A stretch of DNA of 64,000 nucleotides from Aureimonas ureilytica DSM 18598 = NBRC 106430 (lineage in GTDB: Bacteria > Pseudomonadota > Alphaproteobacteria > Rhizobiales > Rhizobiaceae), in NCBI RefSeq assembly GCF_000382705.1, contig NZ_ARQE01000010.1, positions 1 to 64,000 of the forward strand, in the 5' to 3' direction. The notes beneath the pieces were generated by a model that made no database searches, was not told the DNA's origin, and saw nothing but the letters and a program-made list of their open reading frames with translations. A program made the position numbers and the translations under genes. Position 1 is the first letter of the stretch. The number at the start of each line of letters is the position of its first letter. This document shows positions 33,389-45,589 of this stretch, in pieces.

Positions 33389-34170
33389 CGATAGCCCGCC
33401 TCGCCGGCCTTGTGCAGCGAGCCGCCCTTCTTCTCGATCTTTTCGCGCGCCTGATCGATCGGCACGTTCGGCGCCTCGGCCACCTCGCGCCAGGGCTTGG
33501 CGGGGTTGTAGGCCCAGCGCACGGCGTTGCGCAGAACGCGGCGGATGTCGGGGTCGTGATAGATCGGATAGGTCTCGTGGCCGGGCTCGAAATAGAAGAT
33601 GCGCCCCGCCCCGCGCTGGTAGGTAAGCCCCGAGCGGAACACCTCGCCGCCCTCGAACCAGGAAACGAAGACCGTCTCCAGCGGCTCGGGAACGAGGAAG
33701 GGCTCGCCATACATTTCCGAGTTCGGCAGCTCGATCGCCTTGTCGATCCCTTGCGTGATCGGGTGGCTCGGATTGATCACCCAAAGCCGCTCGCGCTCGC
33801 CCGCCTCGCGCCAGCGCAGCGAGCAGGGCGTGCCCATCAGGCGCTTGAAGATCTTGGAGAAATGGCCCGAATGGAGAACGAGCAGCCCCATGCCCTCGTG
33901 GACGCGCTGGGCCACCCGCTCGACGATCGCGTCGTCCACCCGGGCATGGGCCTTGTGGCCCCACCAGACGAGAACGTCGGTCTCGTCCAGCCGCGCCTGG
34001 GAGAGGCCGTGCTCGGGCTCCTCCAGCGTCGCGGTGGACACCTCGACATCCGCGTCCTCGCCGATCCCTTGCGCGATCGCGTTGTGAAGGCCGTCGGGAT
34101 AGACCTCGCGAACGACGGCGTTCTCCTTCTCGTGCAGGAACTCGTTCCAGACGACGACACGGATCGACAT
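33385..34170 (-). CDS. thuA: ThuA-like trehalose utilization protein
   Basis: A 261-residue ThuA-domain protein (class I glutamine-amidotransferase-like fold without the amidotransferase Cys). Typical blocks are '[13 protein letters not shown]', '[12 protein letters not shown]', '[19 protein letters not shown]', '[10 protein letters not shown]' and '[14 protein letters not shown]'. GGAGG lies six bases before ATG 34170. ThuA and ThuB of rhizobia are needed for trehalose use. Here the pair follows treY by 78 bases in the same direction, an arrangement worth noting since treYZ make trehalose. No ThuEFGK transporter is seen in the window. Confidence 0.85.
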   Translation of the reverse strand: MSIRVVVWNEFLHEKENAVVREVYPDGLHNAIAQGIGEDADVEVSTATLEEPEHGLSQARLDETDVLVWWGHKAHARVDDAIVERVAQRVHEGMGLLVLHSGHFSKIFKRLMGTPCSLRWREAGERERLWVINPSHPITQGIDKAIELPNSEMYGEPFLVPEPLETVFVSWFEGGEVFRSGLTYQRGAGRIFYFEPGHETYPIYHDPDIRRVLRNAVRWAYNPAKPWREVAEAPNVPIDQAREKIEKKGGSLHKAGEAGYR

Positions 34171-34248
34171 GGGCTGCCTCCCTCGGCATGATCGCGCGGA
34201 GCCCACCCGCCCCGCGCCTGCAAGACCTCCCCCGAGGGGCAGGTCGGT

Positions 34249-36972
34249 TCAGTCGGCCAGAAGAAGCGCCACGGGAAGCCGAGCCAGAACCTCGCTCAAC
34301 TTCAGGCTGGCGCCGGCGGCGACCGGCTCCCCGGTCAAGATGCACTCGAAGCGAGCCCCCGCAAGGTGCGAGGGAAGGCGAACCGCCGTGTCCCCCCAAG
34401 TTTTCGCCTCGGGCAGGGGCTGCTCGGCACTTTCGCCCAGAAGTTGCAGCGCCATGCGCGGCGCGATCGTGACCGCGACGCGCCCTTCCTCGTCGGTCCG
34501 GGCGAAGGCGACCACATGCTCGGCCTTCTCGCCGGTGACCTCGAGCGGGATGTAGCGCCCCTTGGTGAAGAGCGTCGGCGCCTTGATGCGGGCCTTCAAC
34601 GCGGCGGCCGTGAGCTTGGCCTTCACCCGCCCGTCGCGCCATTGCGGCAGGACGTCGGCGGGCGTGCCCCCCTCCTCCATCGCGCGCTTGCGGGCGGCGA
34701 AATCCACCTTGCGGCGGTTGTCGGGGTCGACGAGGCTCAGATCGTAGAACTCGGTGCCCTGGTAGATGTCGGGAACGCCCGGCGCGGTCAGCTTGATCAG
34801 CGTCTGCGACAGCGTGTTGAGCGCGCCGGCCACGACGAAGGGTTGCGCCTGCCGCCAGAAGCGCTCCAGAAGATCGCCCGTCTCGCCTTCGCGCAGGACC
34901 GCCGAGACGAAGCCCTTCAGCGCGCTTTCATAGGCTTCGTTCGGCGCGGTCCAGCTGGTGAAGCGCTTGGCCTCGCGCACCGCCTTTTCGGCGAAGGCGA
35001 GAAGGCGCTTTTCCGGCTCCTCGCGGGCCTTGGCGTCGGCCGGATCGAAATCGGCCGGCAGAACGCCGAGCAGCGACTGGTAGAAGCCCCATTCGGTGGC
35101 CGGGTCCGGCGAGACATGGGTCTCGCCCATCGCCGCCTCGCCCATCGCCTTGCGCCAGGGCTTCATGGCGTCGGCCATCTCACGCACCAGCTCGGCCCAG
35201 CGCTCGGGCGCCTCGCTTAAAGTATAGAGCCGGGCGCGCGCGTCCTCGCCGCGCTTGGTGTCGTGGGTGGAGGAGGCCATGAGCCCGTCCGGCTGGTCAT
35301 CCAGGCGAATACCCATCTCCTCGTGGAAGCGCGCCGGCGAGGTGCCGTAATGGTCCGGCTCGCCGCCCACTTCGTTGAGCGCGATCAGGCGGTTGTAGCG
35401 ATAGAAGACCGTGTCCTCCACGGCCTTGGCCATGACGGCGCCGGTGGTCTGCTGGAACCGTCGGGTGAAGTTGAGCGCGCCCGTCACGTCGCGCCCGTCC
35501 TCGAAGGCGAGCTTCAGGAGCTTGCCGACAAAGGCGATCGGCTCGTCGGCCTCGACCTTGCGGGTGCCTTTCGCGCGCTCCACCGTCTCGTCGATGACCT
35601 CGACATCCTTGTAAGGCACGCCGGCGACGCCGCAATAGGTGCGATAGACCGGCAGCGCGGTCGCGACTTCCACGATCGAACGGCTCATGTCGTCGCGGCC
35701 GAAATCGCGGGTTTCCAGATCGTTGGCCGCGACCTGCATGGCGGTCTCGGTCAGGACCTGCAATTCGCCCGCCAGATTGTGCGTGAAGATGGCGCGCTTC
35801 TGATCGGCGATCATGGCGCGCAGGTCTTCCTCCGTGCCGACGAAATCGGCATAGGCGCGCGTCATCGCCTCCTCTTTCGAGCCATCGACATAAAGGCCCG
35901 CGACGGCGGTGATGAACTCGTAGCCCGTCGTGCCCGCGATGTTCCAGCTCCGGCGCAGGCGCTCCGGTCCGGTCAGGATCTTCTCGACATGGATCGCGAC
36001 GTCGCGGCGCAGCGCCTCGAATCCGCTGGCGAGCTCGGCCAGATAGCCCTTGGGGTCGGCGACGCCGTCCACATGGTCGATGCGGATGCCGTCCAGCCGG
36101 CGCTCGCGCGCGAGCTGGTAGATCGTGCGGTGCGAATCCCGGAAGACGCGGCGCATTTCCTGGCGCACGCCGATGAGGTCGGCGATCTCGAAGAAGCGGC
36201 GGTAGGAGAGCTTCTCGCGCGCCAGACGCCACCAGGCGAGGCGCCAGGCCTGCGCCTCGTGGAAGGCGTGAAGCGCATCGCGGTCGGCGTTCAGCGCCTC
36301 GATGCCGCTCTTCAGCGCGGCGAGGAAGGCGGGGTCGGCGACATGCTCGGCGAAGCGCTCGCCCAGTTCCTCGCCATCGGCCGGCACGGCGGCCGAGAAG
36401 CGGCGCACCAGACTGTCGCGCTCGGGATGATCCACGAAGGAGAAGACGTGGCTGAGCGTGCGCGGATCGACCGGCAGGCCGTAGCCATTGGCGGTGAAGC
36501 GCACCTCGCCGCGCTTTTCGTCATAGACCACTTCCAAGGCGCCGCTGCGCAGCGCCTCGCCATAGGGCGAGCCGAGCGTCGGGATGAGGATCTTCTCCTC
36601 GTCCCAGGAAATGTCGAAGGTCTGCGCGTAGCGGCTTTCGCGGCCCCAGCGCAGGACGTCCTCCCACCAGGCGTTCTCCTGCGAGACGCCCATATGGTTC
36701 GGCACGAAGTCGAGGATGAGGCCGAGATCGGCCGCCATCAGCGCGTCGCTCATCGCGGTGAAGCCCGCGTCGCCGCCGAGATCGGCTTCGAAGCGATTGT
36801 AGTCCACGACATCGTAGCCATGGGTCGAGCCCGGCGAGGCCGAGAAGACGGGCGAGGCGTAGAGATGGCTCGCCCCCAGTTCCTTCAGATAGGGAACGAG
36901 GTCCTTGGCCTCTGAAAACCCGGTCCCCTCGCGGAACTGGAGCCGATAGGTCGCGATCAGGGGACGGCTCAT
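34249..36972 (-). CDS. treY: Malto-oligosyltrehalose synthase
   Basis: A 907-residue GH13 enzyme that rearranges the reducing-end bond of malto-oligosaccharides to a trehalose end. It begins 'MSRPLIATYRLQFREGTGFSEAKDLVPYLKELGASHLY', typical of TreY, and the catalytic Asp lies in 'GIRIDHVDG' (about D299). 'SSTHDTKRGEDARARL' and 'LNEVGG' are further TreY landmarks. The start overlaps the malQ stop by four bases. With TreZ it forms trehalose from glycogen or starch-like glucans, in the cytoplasm. Confidence 0.95.
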   Translation of the reverse strand: MSRPLIATYRLQFREGTGFSEAKDLVPYLKELGASHLYASPVFSASPGSTHGYDVVDYNRFEADLGGDAGFTAMSDALMAADLGLILDFVPNHMGVSQENAWWEDVLRWGRESRYAQTFDISWDEEKILIPTLGSPYGEALRSGALEVVYDEKRGEVRFTANGYGLPVDPRTLSHVFSFVDHPERDSLVRRFSAAVPADGEELGERFAEHVADPAFLAALKSGIEALNADRDALHAFHEAQAWRLAWWRLAREKLSYRRFFEIADLIGVRQEMRRVFRDSHRTIYQLARERRLDGIRIDHVDGVADPKGYLAELASGFEALRRDVAIHVEKILTGPERLRRSWNIAGTTGYEFITAVAGLYVDGSKEEAMTRAYADFVGTEEDLRAMIADQKRAIFTHNLAGELQVLTETAMQVAANDLETRDFGRDDMSRSIVEVATALPVYRTYCGVAGVPYKDVEVIDETVERAKGTRKVEADEPIAFVGKLLKLAFEDGRDVTGALNFTRRFQQTTGAVMAKAVEDTVFYRYNRLIALNEVGGEPDHYGTSPARFHEEMGIRLDDQPDGLMASSTHDTKRGEDARARLYTLSEAPERWAELVREMADAMKPWRKAMGEAAMGETHVSPDPATEWGFYQSLLGVLPADFDPADAKAREEPEKRLLAFAEKAVREAKRFTSWTAPNEAYESALKGFVSAVLREGETGDLLERFWRQAQPFVVAGALNTLSQTLIKLTAPGVPDIYQGTEFYDLSLVDPDNRRKVDFAARKRAMEEGGTPADVLPQWRDGRVKAKLTAAALKARIKAPTLFTKGRYIPLEVTGEKAEHVVAFARTDEEGRVAVTIAPRMALQLLGESAEQPLPEAKTWGDTAVRLPSHLAGARFECILTGEPVAAGASLKLSEVLARLPVALLLAD

Positions 36973-38820
36973 GGGGTCTCCGGTCTTTCGTCTCGCATCG
37001 CGCGAGCCATGGCTTGGAAGCGCTCGTCACCCGCCAGATCCTCCAGACGGATGTCGGAGCGGATGCGCCAGTTGGGATATTCGTCGGTCGTGCCGGGCAG
37101 GTTCGGCTGCTTTTCGGAGCCGATCATGTCCTCCACCTGCACGGCGAAGAGCATGGAATGCGTGCGCGCGCCGAAGCGGTGGATGGCGACCGCGAGATCG
37201 AAGGGCAGGCGCGCGGGAAGCTCGGCCTCCCCATGCGTCGCCGCGCCGTAGTCGGGCGGCAGAAGGTTCTCGTGGCGAAGCGCGGCGAGAAGCGTGCGCC
37301 GGTCGCGGTCGCGCTCGTTGAGATCGCGCTCGGTGGCGGCCGCGTTCTGCCGGCCGGTTTCGGAGCGAAGCCGAACGTCGGAGCCGTGCCACCAGCCCGA
37401 CAGCGTCGCGAGGTCGTGGGTGGAGATGCAGGCGAGCGAGGTCGTGGGATACTCGCTCGTCGCCTTGAACAGCCCGTCCTTCCAGCGCTCGAAATAGAGG
37501 ACCTTGTAGGACAGGATATGACTGTCGGCCATGGCCTCGCGAAAGCCCTCCGGCACGGTGCCGAGGTCCTCGCCGACGACGAGGCAGTTCGTGTCCTGCG
37601 ACACGCGGGCCAGCGCGTCCACCATGGCGCCGAGCGGATAGCGCACATAGCCCCCGCCCGCCGAGCGCTCGCCCTCGGGAATCCACCAGAGCCGAGCGAG
37701 ACCCATCGCATGGTCGATGCGGATCGCGCCGGCATGTTCCATGAGGCCGGCATAGGCGGCCGACAGCGGCGCGTATTGCCGCTCGGCCAGCGCCTTGGGC
37801 GAGAGCGGGGCGAGGCCCCAGTCCTGCCCGTCGGAATTGAACATGTCGGGCGGCGAGCCGACGCGCGCCTCGCGCACGGTCAGCGCCGGGTCGGCCCAGG
37901 TTTCCGCGCCGTCCGGCGACACGCCGACCGCGAAGTCGAGATAAAGGCCGATCCGCATTCCCGCCGCCTTGGCACGGCGCTGCGCTTCGGCGAGCTGGCG
38001 GTCGCAGAGATATTGCAGCCAGACATGGAAGCGGATCGCGTCCTCGTGCCCGGCCTCGAAGGTGCGCGCGCCCTCGCCGTTGCGGTCGCGCAGGTCTTCC
38101 GGCCAATTGTGCCAGCCGGCGCTGCCGCCCTCCGATCGCACGCTTTCCGAGATCGCCTCGAACAGGGCGAAGCCGCGCAGCGCGTCGCCGCCCCGCTCCA
38201 GAAAGGCGCGGAAGCTCTCATCGCGGCCGAGCCCGTCCTTGGCCTGCGCATAAAGCGTGCGCAGAAGCGGAACCTTCACCGCGCCGACCGCCTCGTAGTT
38301 CACGAGTTCGTCGCCGAGCCCCTCGAACAGGGCCGGATTCGTCTCGCGCAGGGCCGCGATCGCCGCCTCGCCCCCTTCGATCGTGTCGATCGCCAGATAG
38401 AACGGGTTGATGAAGCGGCGCGTGGAGGGCGAATAGGGGCTGTAGCGCCCCGCATCGCTCAGAAACAGCGCGTGCATCGGGTTGACGCCGACGAAGGCGG
38501 CTCCGGTTGGCGCCGCGGTTTCGGCGAGCCGCGCCAGATCCTCGAAATCGCCGATGCCGAGATTGCGGTCCGAGCGCAGGCTGTAGAGCTGGCAGGTGAC
38601 GCCCCAGGCGCGGCTGGAGGTCAAGGCCTCGGGCAGCGCGCAGGCAAGGCTCGGCTTCTGCTCCTCGGCCGCGAAGCGCCCCGCCTCGCCGCCGTCCGGG
38701 TCGACATGCAGCGCGCGGAGAAGCGCGGCCTGCGCCGCCTCGTCGATGCGTTTCGGCTCGCCCATTTCGGACGTGTAACGGATTTGGATGCCGTGGCTGT
38801 CGGCCAGCGTTTCGAGGCTC

Positions 38821-38828
<8 letters not shown>
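36969..38828 (-). CDS. malQ: 4-alpha-glucanotransferase
   Basis: A 619-residue GH77 enzyme (amylomaltase), transferring glucan segments between chains. The catalytic Asp is in 'RIDHAMGLARLWWIPEG' (D372), with 'VGEDLGTVPEGF' and 'STHDLATLSGWW' as further signatures, and the family's 'CQLYSLRSDRNLGIGDFEDL' start region. It begins eight bases inside the treZ 3' end and overlaps treY, so the three are translationally coupled. It probably supplies or trims the oligosaccharides used by TreY. Confidence 0.93.
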
Positions 38829-40707
<1,879 letters not shown>

Positions 40708-40919
40708 CAAAGGCTCCGCCGGTTCGCCGATGTCATGCTGGGCGAGCCCCCGTCCCTTCGCGCCGACAAGGGCCTCGTGGGGCGCGGGAGGGGGCTCGCA
40801 ACTCTTGCCTTGCGCTTAAGTGGAGCGGGAAGCGGCGGTGCCAGTGAGCGGGGAGGCGAAATTTTCTGGTCGCCCCCGCTGCTTGCCCGCCGTTCGAACC
40901 CGCTTCCGGCCCGCTCCGG

Positions 40920-42083
40920 TCAGCCGAGCGCCGGCTCCGCCTGGGGCTCGTTGGCGGCGTTGGACTGGCGGCCCATGTCCTCGGCTTCCTTCGAAAGCCC
41001 CTCGTCCGCCGACGCGCGCTGCCCGACGCGGCCATGCACGAGATCGTGGATGAAGCCGAGCTTGCCGATGACGGTCGGCGACAGGACGAAGGGATAAAGG
41101 TCCTGCAGGCCCATGGCGCGGTTCAAGGAGTTAAGCGCCTGGCTGAGCGCCAGCCAGGCGTCGGCGATCTCCTCCATCGTCGTGTTCGGGTCGTAGACCT
41201 TCACGTTGAGGTCGGTGGTGAGGATGCCGTCGCGATCGAGGCGCGGCTGGATGGCGATGCCGAAGGAGCCGCCCACTTCCAAAGTGTCGATGATGTGGAG
41301 ATAGTGCGCCCAGGTCTCGGCGAAATCCTCCCAGGCATGGGAGCCGGCATAGGAGGAAACGTAGTCCTCCTGCCAGTTGGGCTTGGGGCCGTTGTTGTAG
41401 TGGTTCTGGAGCGCCTGCCCGTAATCCTCGCGATCGTCGCCGAACACGGCGCGGCATTCGTCCAGGAGGTTGCCGTCGCGCACCAGGATGTCCCAGTACC
41501 AATGGCCGACCTCGTGGCGGAAATGGCCGAGCAGCGTGCGATAGGGCTCGCCCATCGCGGTGCGTCGGGATTCGCGCTCGGCATCGTCGGCCTCGGCGAG
41601 CGCCACGGTGATGATGCCCTCGTCATGGCCGGTCATGACCTTCTCGCCCGTCGCCGGGTCGTCGGCCAGGAACTTGAAGCCGAGCCCTTCGGGATGCTCG
41701 TCGCGCGTGTAGAGCGGGAGGTTGAGGCGCAGCAGCGTATAGAAGAGCCGGTGCTTGGCCGCTTCCATCTTCGCCCAGAGCGCCTGATTGTCGGGGTTCG
41801 ACAGGTCGGGCACCATGAGATTGTGCCGATCGGCGAGGCACAGGCGCTCGTCGGAGCCGGCGGGCACCAGCCAGTTGCAGACGCCGTACTGGTAATTGTC
41901 GCAATAGCGCCAGTGCGAACCGTCGCTGCCGCGACCGACCGAGACCCAGCCGTCGTCGGCCGCTTCCAGCGCCAGGACGCGGTTGGAACGCGGCTCGTAG
42001 CCGAGCGCGTGGCCGCAGCGCTCGCAGACCACATTGTTGAAGAAGACGACCTGATCGCAGGACGGGCAGGAAAAGAGCTTCAT
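40920..42083 (-). CDS. Zinc-ribbon putative zinc metallopeptidase
   Basis: A 387-residue cytoplasmic protein. The N terminus has a zinc ribbon (C6, C9, C20, C23: 'CPSC...CERCG'), the centre carries 'FRHEVGHWYW' with H190, E191 and H194 as the zinc and catalytic residues, and 'EDFAETWAHYLH' gives likely further ligands. This is the family often called putative zinc-binding metallopeptidase. The start MKLFSCPSC has the standard form. It is divergent from the transglutaminase/ATP-grasp operon with a shared 188-base intergenic region, suggesting joint regulation, and may process the product or targets of that operon. Substrate unknown. Confidence 0.82.
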   Translation of the reverse strand: MKLFSCPSCDQVVFFNNVVCERCGHALGYEPRSNRVLALEAADDGWVSVGRGSDGSHWRYCDNYQYGVCNWLVPAGSDERLCLADRHNLMVPDLSNPDNQALWAKMEAAKHRLFYTLLRLNLPLYTRDEHPEGLGFKFLADDPATGEKVMTGHDEGIITVALAEADDAERESRRTAMGEPYRTLLGHFRHEVGHWYWDILVRDGNLLDECRAVFGDDREDYGQALQNHYNNGPKPNWQEDYVSSYAGSHAWEDFAETWAHYLHIIDTLEVGGSFGIAIQPRLDRDGILTTDLNVKVYDPNTTMEEIADAWLALSQALNSLNRAMGLQDLYPFVLSPTVIGKLGFIHDLVHGRVGQRASADEGLSKEAEDMGRQSNAANEPQAEPALG

Positions 42084-42125
42084 GGGAGAAGTTCCAAGGC
42101 AAGAGGCGGGCGGAGTTGCGCGGCT

Positions 42126-42150
42126 AACTCGGCCCCGTCACGCTTGTTCC
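42126..42150 (-). promoter_or_regulatory. Possible EcfG-type promoter of the metallopeptidase
   Basis: On the minus strand GGAAC (plus 42146-42150), 16 bases, AGTT (plus 42126-42129), about 43 bases upstream of the start codon. It approximates the general-stress promoter with the same AGTT variant as at 28525. Tentative. Confidence 0.3.
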
Positions 42151-42271
42151 GCACTGCAACCGATTCCGTTAATAATTCCAGAGAATCGCACGCTCCCTGT
42201 GGCGCGGCGGTTTCGGCGTCCCTTGCGAGCGCCTATGCTGCCCTTTCGACCGGTCATGCCCAAGGGACCCG

Positions 42272-45200
42272 ATGCCGATCCTCGCCGCGCTCCGCCACCT
42301 GACCCATTACCGCTACGACCGCCCCGTCACGCTCGGGGCCCAGACGATCCGGCTGCGGCCGGCGCCCCATTCGCGCACCCGCACCCCGGCCTATGCGCTG
42401 CGGATCGAACCGGCCGGCCATTTCGTCAACTGGCAGCAGGACCCGTTCGGCAACTGGCTGGCGCGCGTCGTCTTTCCCGAGAAGGTGCGCGAGCTGCGCA
42501 TCGAGGTCGACCTTCTGGCCGACATGACGGTCTATAATCCGTTCGACTTCTTCATCGAGCCCGGGGCGGAGGAGTTTCCCTTTGCCTACAGCGCCGATCT
42601 CACGGTCGATCTGAAGCCCTATCTCGCCCATGACCCGGCCGGGCCGAAGCTCCAGAGCTTTCTCGAAACGGTGGACCGCACGCCCCGCCGCACGGTGGAT
42701 TTCCTGGTCGATCTGAACCGGCTGGTCGAGCAGCGCATCGACTATCTGATCCGCATGGAGCCGGGCGTGCAGACGCCCGAGGAGACGCTGGAAAAGGCCT
42801 CGGGCTCCTGCCGCGATTCCTCCTGGCTCCTCGTCAACGCGCTGCGCCATCTCGGCCTCGCGGCGCGCTTCGTGTCGGGCTACCTGATCCAGCTGAAGCC
42901 CGATCGCGTCGCCATCGACGGGCCGGCCGGCACATCCGTGGATTTCTGCGATCTCCATGCCTGGGTCGAGGTCTATGTGCCGGGCGCGGGCTGGATCGGG
43001 TTCGACCCGACCTCGGGCCTCATGACCGGCGAGAGCCATGTGCCGCTGGCGGCGACACCCCATTACCGCTCCGCCGCGCCGATCTCGGGCGGCGTCGATT
43101 TCGCCGAGACCGAGTTCGACTTCGCCATGGAGGTGACGCGCGTCTCCGAAGCGCCGCGCGTCTCCAAGCCCTTCTCGGACGAGAGCTGGGAGGCGCTCGA
43201 CGCGCTCGGCCACAAGGTCGATACCGATCTTCAGGCGATGGACGTGCGCCTCACCATGGGCGGCGAGCCGACCTTCGTCTCGATCGACGATTTCGAGGGC
43301 GCCGAATGGAACGCCGACGCGACGGGTCCGCGCAAGCGGGGCCTCGCCGACGGGCTCCTGCGCCGGCTCCAGACGCGCTTTGCGCAAGGCGGCTTCCTGC
43401 ACCATGGGCAGGGCAAGTGGTATCCCGGCGAATCCCTGCCGCGCTGGACCTATTCTCTTTATTGGCGCAAGGACGGGCAGCCGATCTGGCGCAACCCCGC
43501 TCTGTTCGCGCCCGAAGACGGCGCGCCGCCGGCCGTGGCCGACGATGCCCGCTCGCTTCTGGAAGGCGTCGCGGCCCGGCTCGGCGTCGAGCCCGGCAAC
43601 GCCCTGCCGGCCTATGAGGACCCGTCCTACTGGCTGGTGCGCGAGGCGCAGCTGCCCGAAAACGTCTCGCCGGGCAATTCCAAGCTCGAGAACCCGGAAG
43701 AGCGCGCGCGCCTCGCCCGCGTCTTCGACCGTGGGCTGAACAACCCGGTCGGCTACGTCATGCCGGTCCAGGCATGGCAGGCGCTGCCCGCGCGCTGGAT
43801 GTCCGAGCGCTGGTCGACCCGGCGCGGCAAGCTCTTCCTCGTGCCGGGCGATTCCGCGCTCGGCTATCGCCTGCCGCTCGCCTCCCTCCCCTATCTCTCA
43901 CCTGCGCGCTATCCCTACACGCATCCGGCCGACCCGATGCAGCGCCTGCCGGAATTGCCCGAGCGCGAGATCCTGGGGCAGGTGCAGCGGCGCATCTCGC
44001 AGGCCGACCCCGCCCCCGCCTGGTCGCCCCCCGAGCCCGGCCCCGAGGCCGAGATCGGCGGCTATGTGCGCACCGCGCTCGCCATCGAGCCGCGCGACGG
44101 CATCCTGCATGTCTTCATGCCGCCGCTGGAAACGGCCGAGGCCTATCTCGATCTTCTGGCCGCCGTGGAAGACGAGGCGGAGGCGCTCGGTCTCTTCGTG
44201 CGCATCGAGGGCTACGCCCCGCCCTTCGACCCGCGCCTCAACGTCATGCGCGTCGCGCCGGACCCCGGCGTGATCGAGGTGAACGTCCATCCCGCCGCGT
44301 CCTGGGACGAGGCCGTCGCCATTACTGAGGGCGTCTACGAGGACGCCCGCCAGTCGCGGCTCGGCACCGACAAGTTCATGGTGGACGGGCGGCATGCCGG
44401 CACGGGCGGCGGCAATCATGTGGTGATCGGCGGCGCGACGCCGCTCGACAGCCCGTTCCTGCGCCGGCCCGACCTTCTGAAGTCGCTGGTGCTCTACTGG
44501 CAGCGCCATCCCTCGCTGTCCTACCTCTTCTCCGGCCTCTTCGTGGGGCCGACGAGCCAGGCCCCGCGCATCGATGAAGCGCGCCATGACGGGCTCTACG
44601 AGCTGGAAATCGCGATGGCTGAGGTGCCTTCGCCGGGCGAAGGGCTGGCCCCGCCGCCCTGGCTGGTGGATCGCCTGTTCCGCAACCTCCTCGTGGACGT
44701 GACGGGCAACACGCATCGCTCGGAAATCTGCATCGACAAGCTCTATTCGCCCGATGGCCCGACGGGCCGGCTCGGCCTCGTCGAGTTCCGCGGCTTCGAG
44801 ATGCCGCCAGACGCGCGCATGAGTCTGGCCCAGCAGCTCCTCATCCGCGCGCTGATCGCCAAGTTCTGGCGCGAGCCGCAGTCAGGCCGCTTTGCCCGCT
44901 GGGGCACGCAGCTTCACGACCGCTTCATGCTGCCGGCGCTGATCTGGGAGGACTTCCTCGCGGTTCTCGCCGATCTCGACCGCTCGGGCTATCCGGTCCG
45001 GCCGGAATGGTTCGAGGCGCAGTGGGAATTCCGCTTCCCCTTCTGCGGCGAGGTCCGCCACGAGGGCGTGCGGCTGGAATTGCGTCAGGCGCTGGAGCCC
45101 TGGCATGTCATGGGCGAAACGGGCGCCATCGGCGGCACGGTGCGCTTCGTGGATTCCTCGGTGGAGCGGCTTCAGGTCATGGTCGAGGGCTACGACCCCG

Positions 45201-45589
45201 CCCGCCATATCGTGACCTGCAACGGACGGCCGGTGCCCTTGAACCCAACCCAGACGGTCGGCCAGTTCGTCGGCGGCGTGCGCTTCAAGGCGTGGCAGCC
45301 GGCGTCCGGCCTCCATCCGACCATTCCCGTCCATGCGCCGCTGACCTTCGACATCTACGATCGCTGGTCGGGCCGCTCGCTCGGCGGCTGCGTCTATCAC
45401 GTCGCCCATCCCGGCGGGCGCTCCTACGACACGTTCCCCGTCAACGCCAACGAGGCGGAGGCGCGCCGCCTCGCCCGGTTCGAGGCGATCGGCCACACGC
45501 CGGGCGCCTTCCAGCCGCCGCAGGAAATCCCCGACCCGAGCTTCCCGCACACGCTCGACCTCAGACGGCCGGCCTTCCTTGCTGTCTAG
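42272..45589 (+). CDS. Transglutaminase-like/DUF2126 protein
   Basis: An 1105-residue cytoplasmic protein. Residues 1-85 are the bacterial transglutaminase N-terminal beta-domain ('[24 protein letters not shown]'). The transglutaminase-like core holds a complete triad C180 ('GSCRDSSW'), H229 ('DLHAWVEV') and D245 ('GFDPTSG'). Residues from about 320 to the end are DUF2126, beginning '[15 protein letters not shown]'. Such proteins are co-encoded with circularly permuted ATP-grasp and alpha-E proteins in a predicted peptide or amide-bond modification system of unknown product. The start is supported by the family N terminus; the stop overlaps the next gene by 11 bases. Confidence 0.88.
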   Translation: MPILAALRHLTHYRYDRPVTLGAQTIRLRPAPHSRTRTPAYALRIEPAGHFVNWQQDPFGNWLARVVFPEKVRELRIEVDLLADMTVYNPFDFFIEPGAEEFPFAYSADLTVDLKPYLAHDPAGPKLQSFLETVDRTPRRTVDFLVDLNRLVEQRIDYLIRMEPGVQTPEETLEKASGSCRDSSWLLVNALRHLGLAARFVSGYLIQLKPDRVAIDGPAGTSVDFCDLHAWVEVYVPGAGWIGFDPTSGLMTGESHVPLAATPHYRSAAPISGGVDFAETEFDFAMEVTRVSEAPRVSKPFSDESWEALDALGHKVDTDLQAMDVRLTMGGEPTFVSIDDFEGAEWNADATGPRKRGLADGLLRRLQTRFAQGGFLHHGQGKWYPGESLPRWTYSLYWRKDGQPIWRNPALFAPEDGAPPAVADDARSLLEGVAARLGVEPGNALPAYEDPSYWLVREAQLPENVSPGNSKLENPEERARLARVFDRGLNNPVGYVMPVQAWQALPARWMSERWSTRRGKLFLVPGDSALGYRLPLASLPYLSPARYPYTHPADPMQRLPELPEREILGQVQRRISQADPAPAWSPPEPGPEAEIGGYVRTALAIEPRDGILHVFMPPLETAEAYLDLLAAVEDEAEALGLFVRIEGYAPPFDPRLNVMRVAPDPGVIEVNVHPAASWDEAVAITEGVYEDARQSRLGTDKFMVDGRHAGTGGGNHVVIGGATPLDSPFLRRPDLLKSLVLYWQRHPSLSYLFSGLFVGPTSQAPRIDEARHDGLYELEIAMAEVPSPGEGLAPPPWLVDRLFRNLLVDVTGNTHRSEICIDKLYSPDGPTGRLGLVEFRGFEMPPDARMSLAQQLLIRALIAKFWREPQSGRFARWGTQLHDRFMLPALIWEDFLAVLADLDRSGYPVRPEWFEAQWEFRFPFCGEVRHEGVRLELRQALEPWHVMGETGAIGGTVRFVDSSVERLQVMVEGYDPARHIVTCNGRPVPLNPTQTVGQFVGGVRFKAWQPASGLHPTIPVHAPLTFDIYDRWSGRSLGGCVYHVAHPGGRSYDTFPVNANEAEARRLARFEAIGHTPGAFQPPQEIPDPSFPHTLDLRRPAFLAV

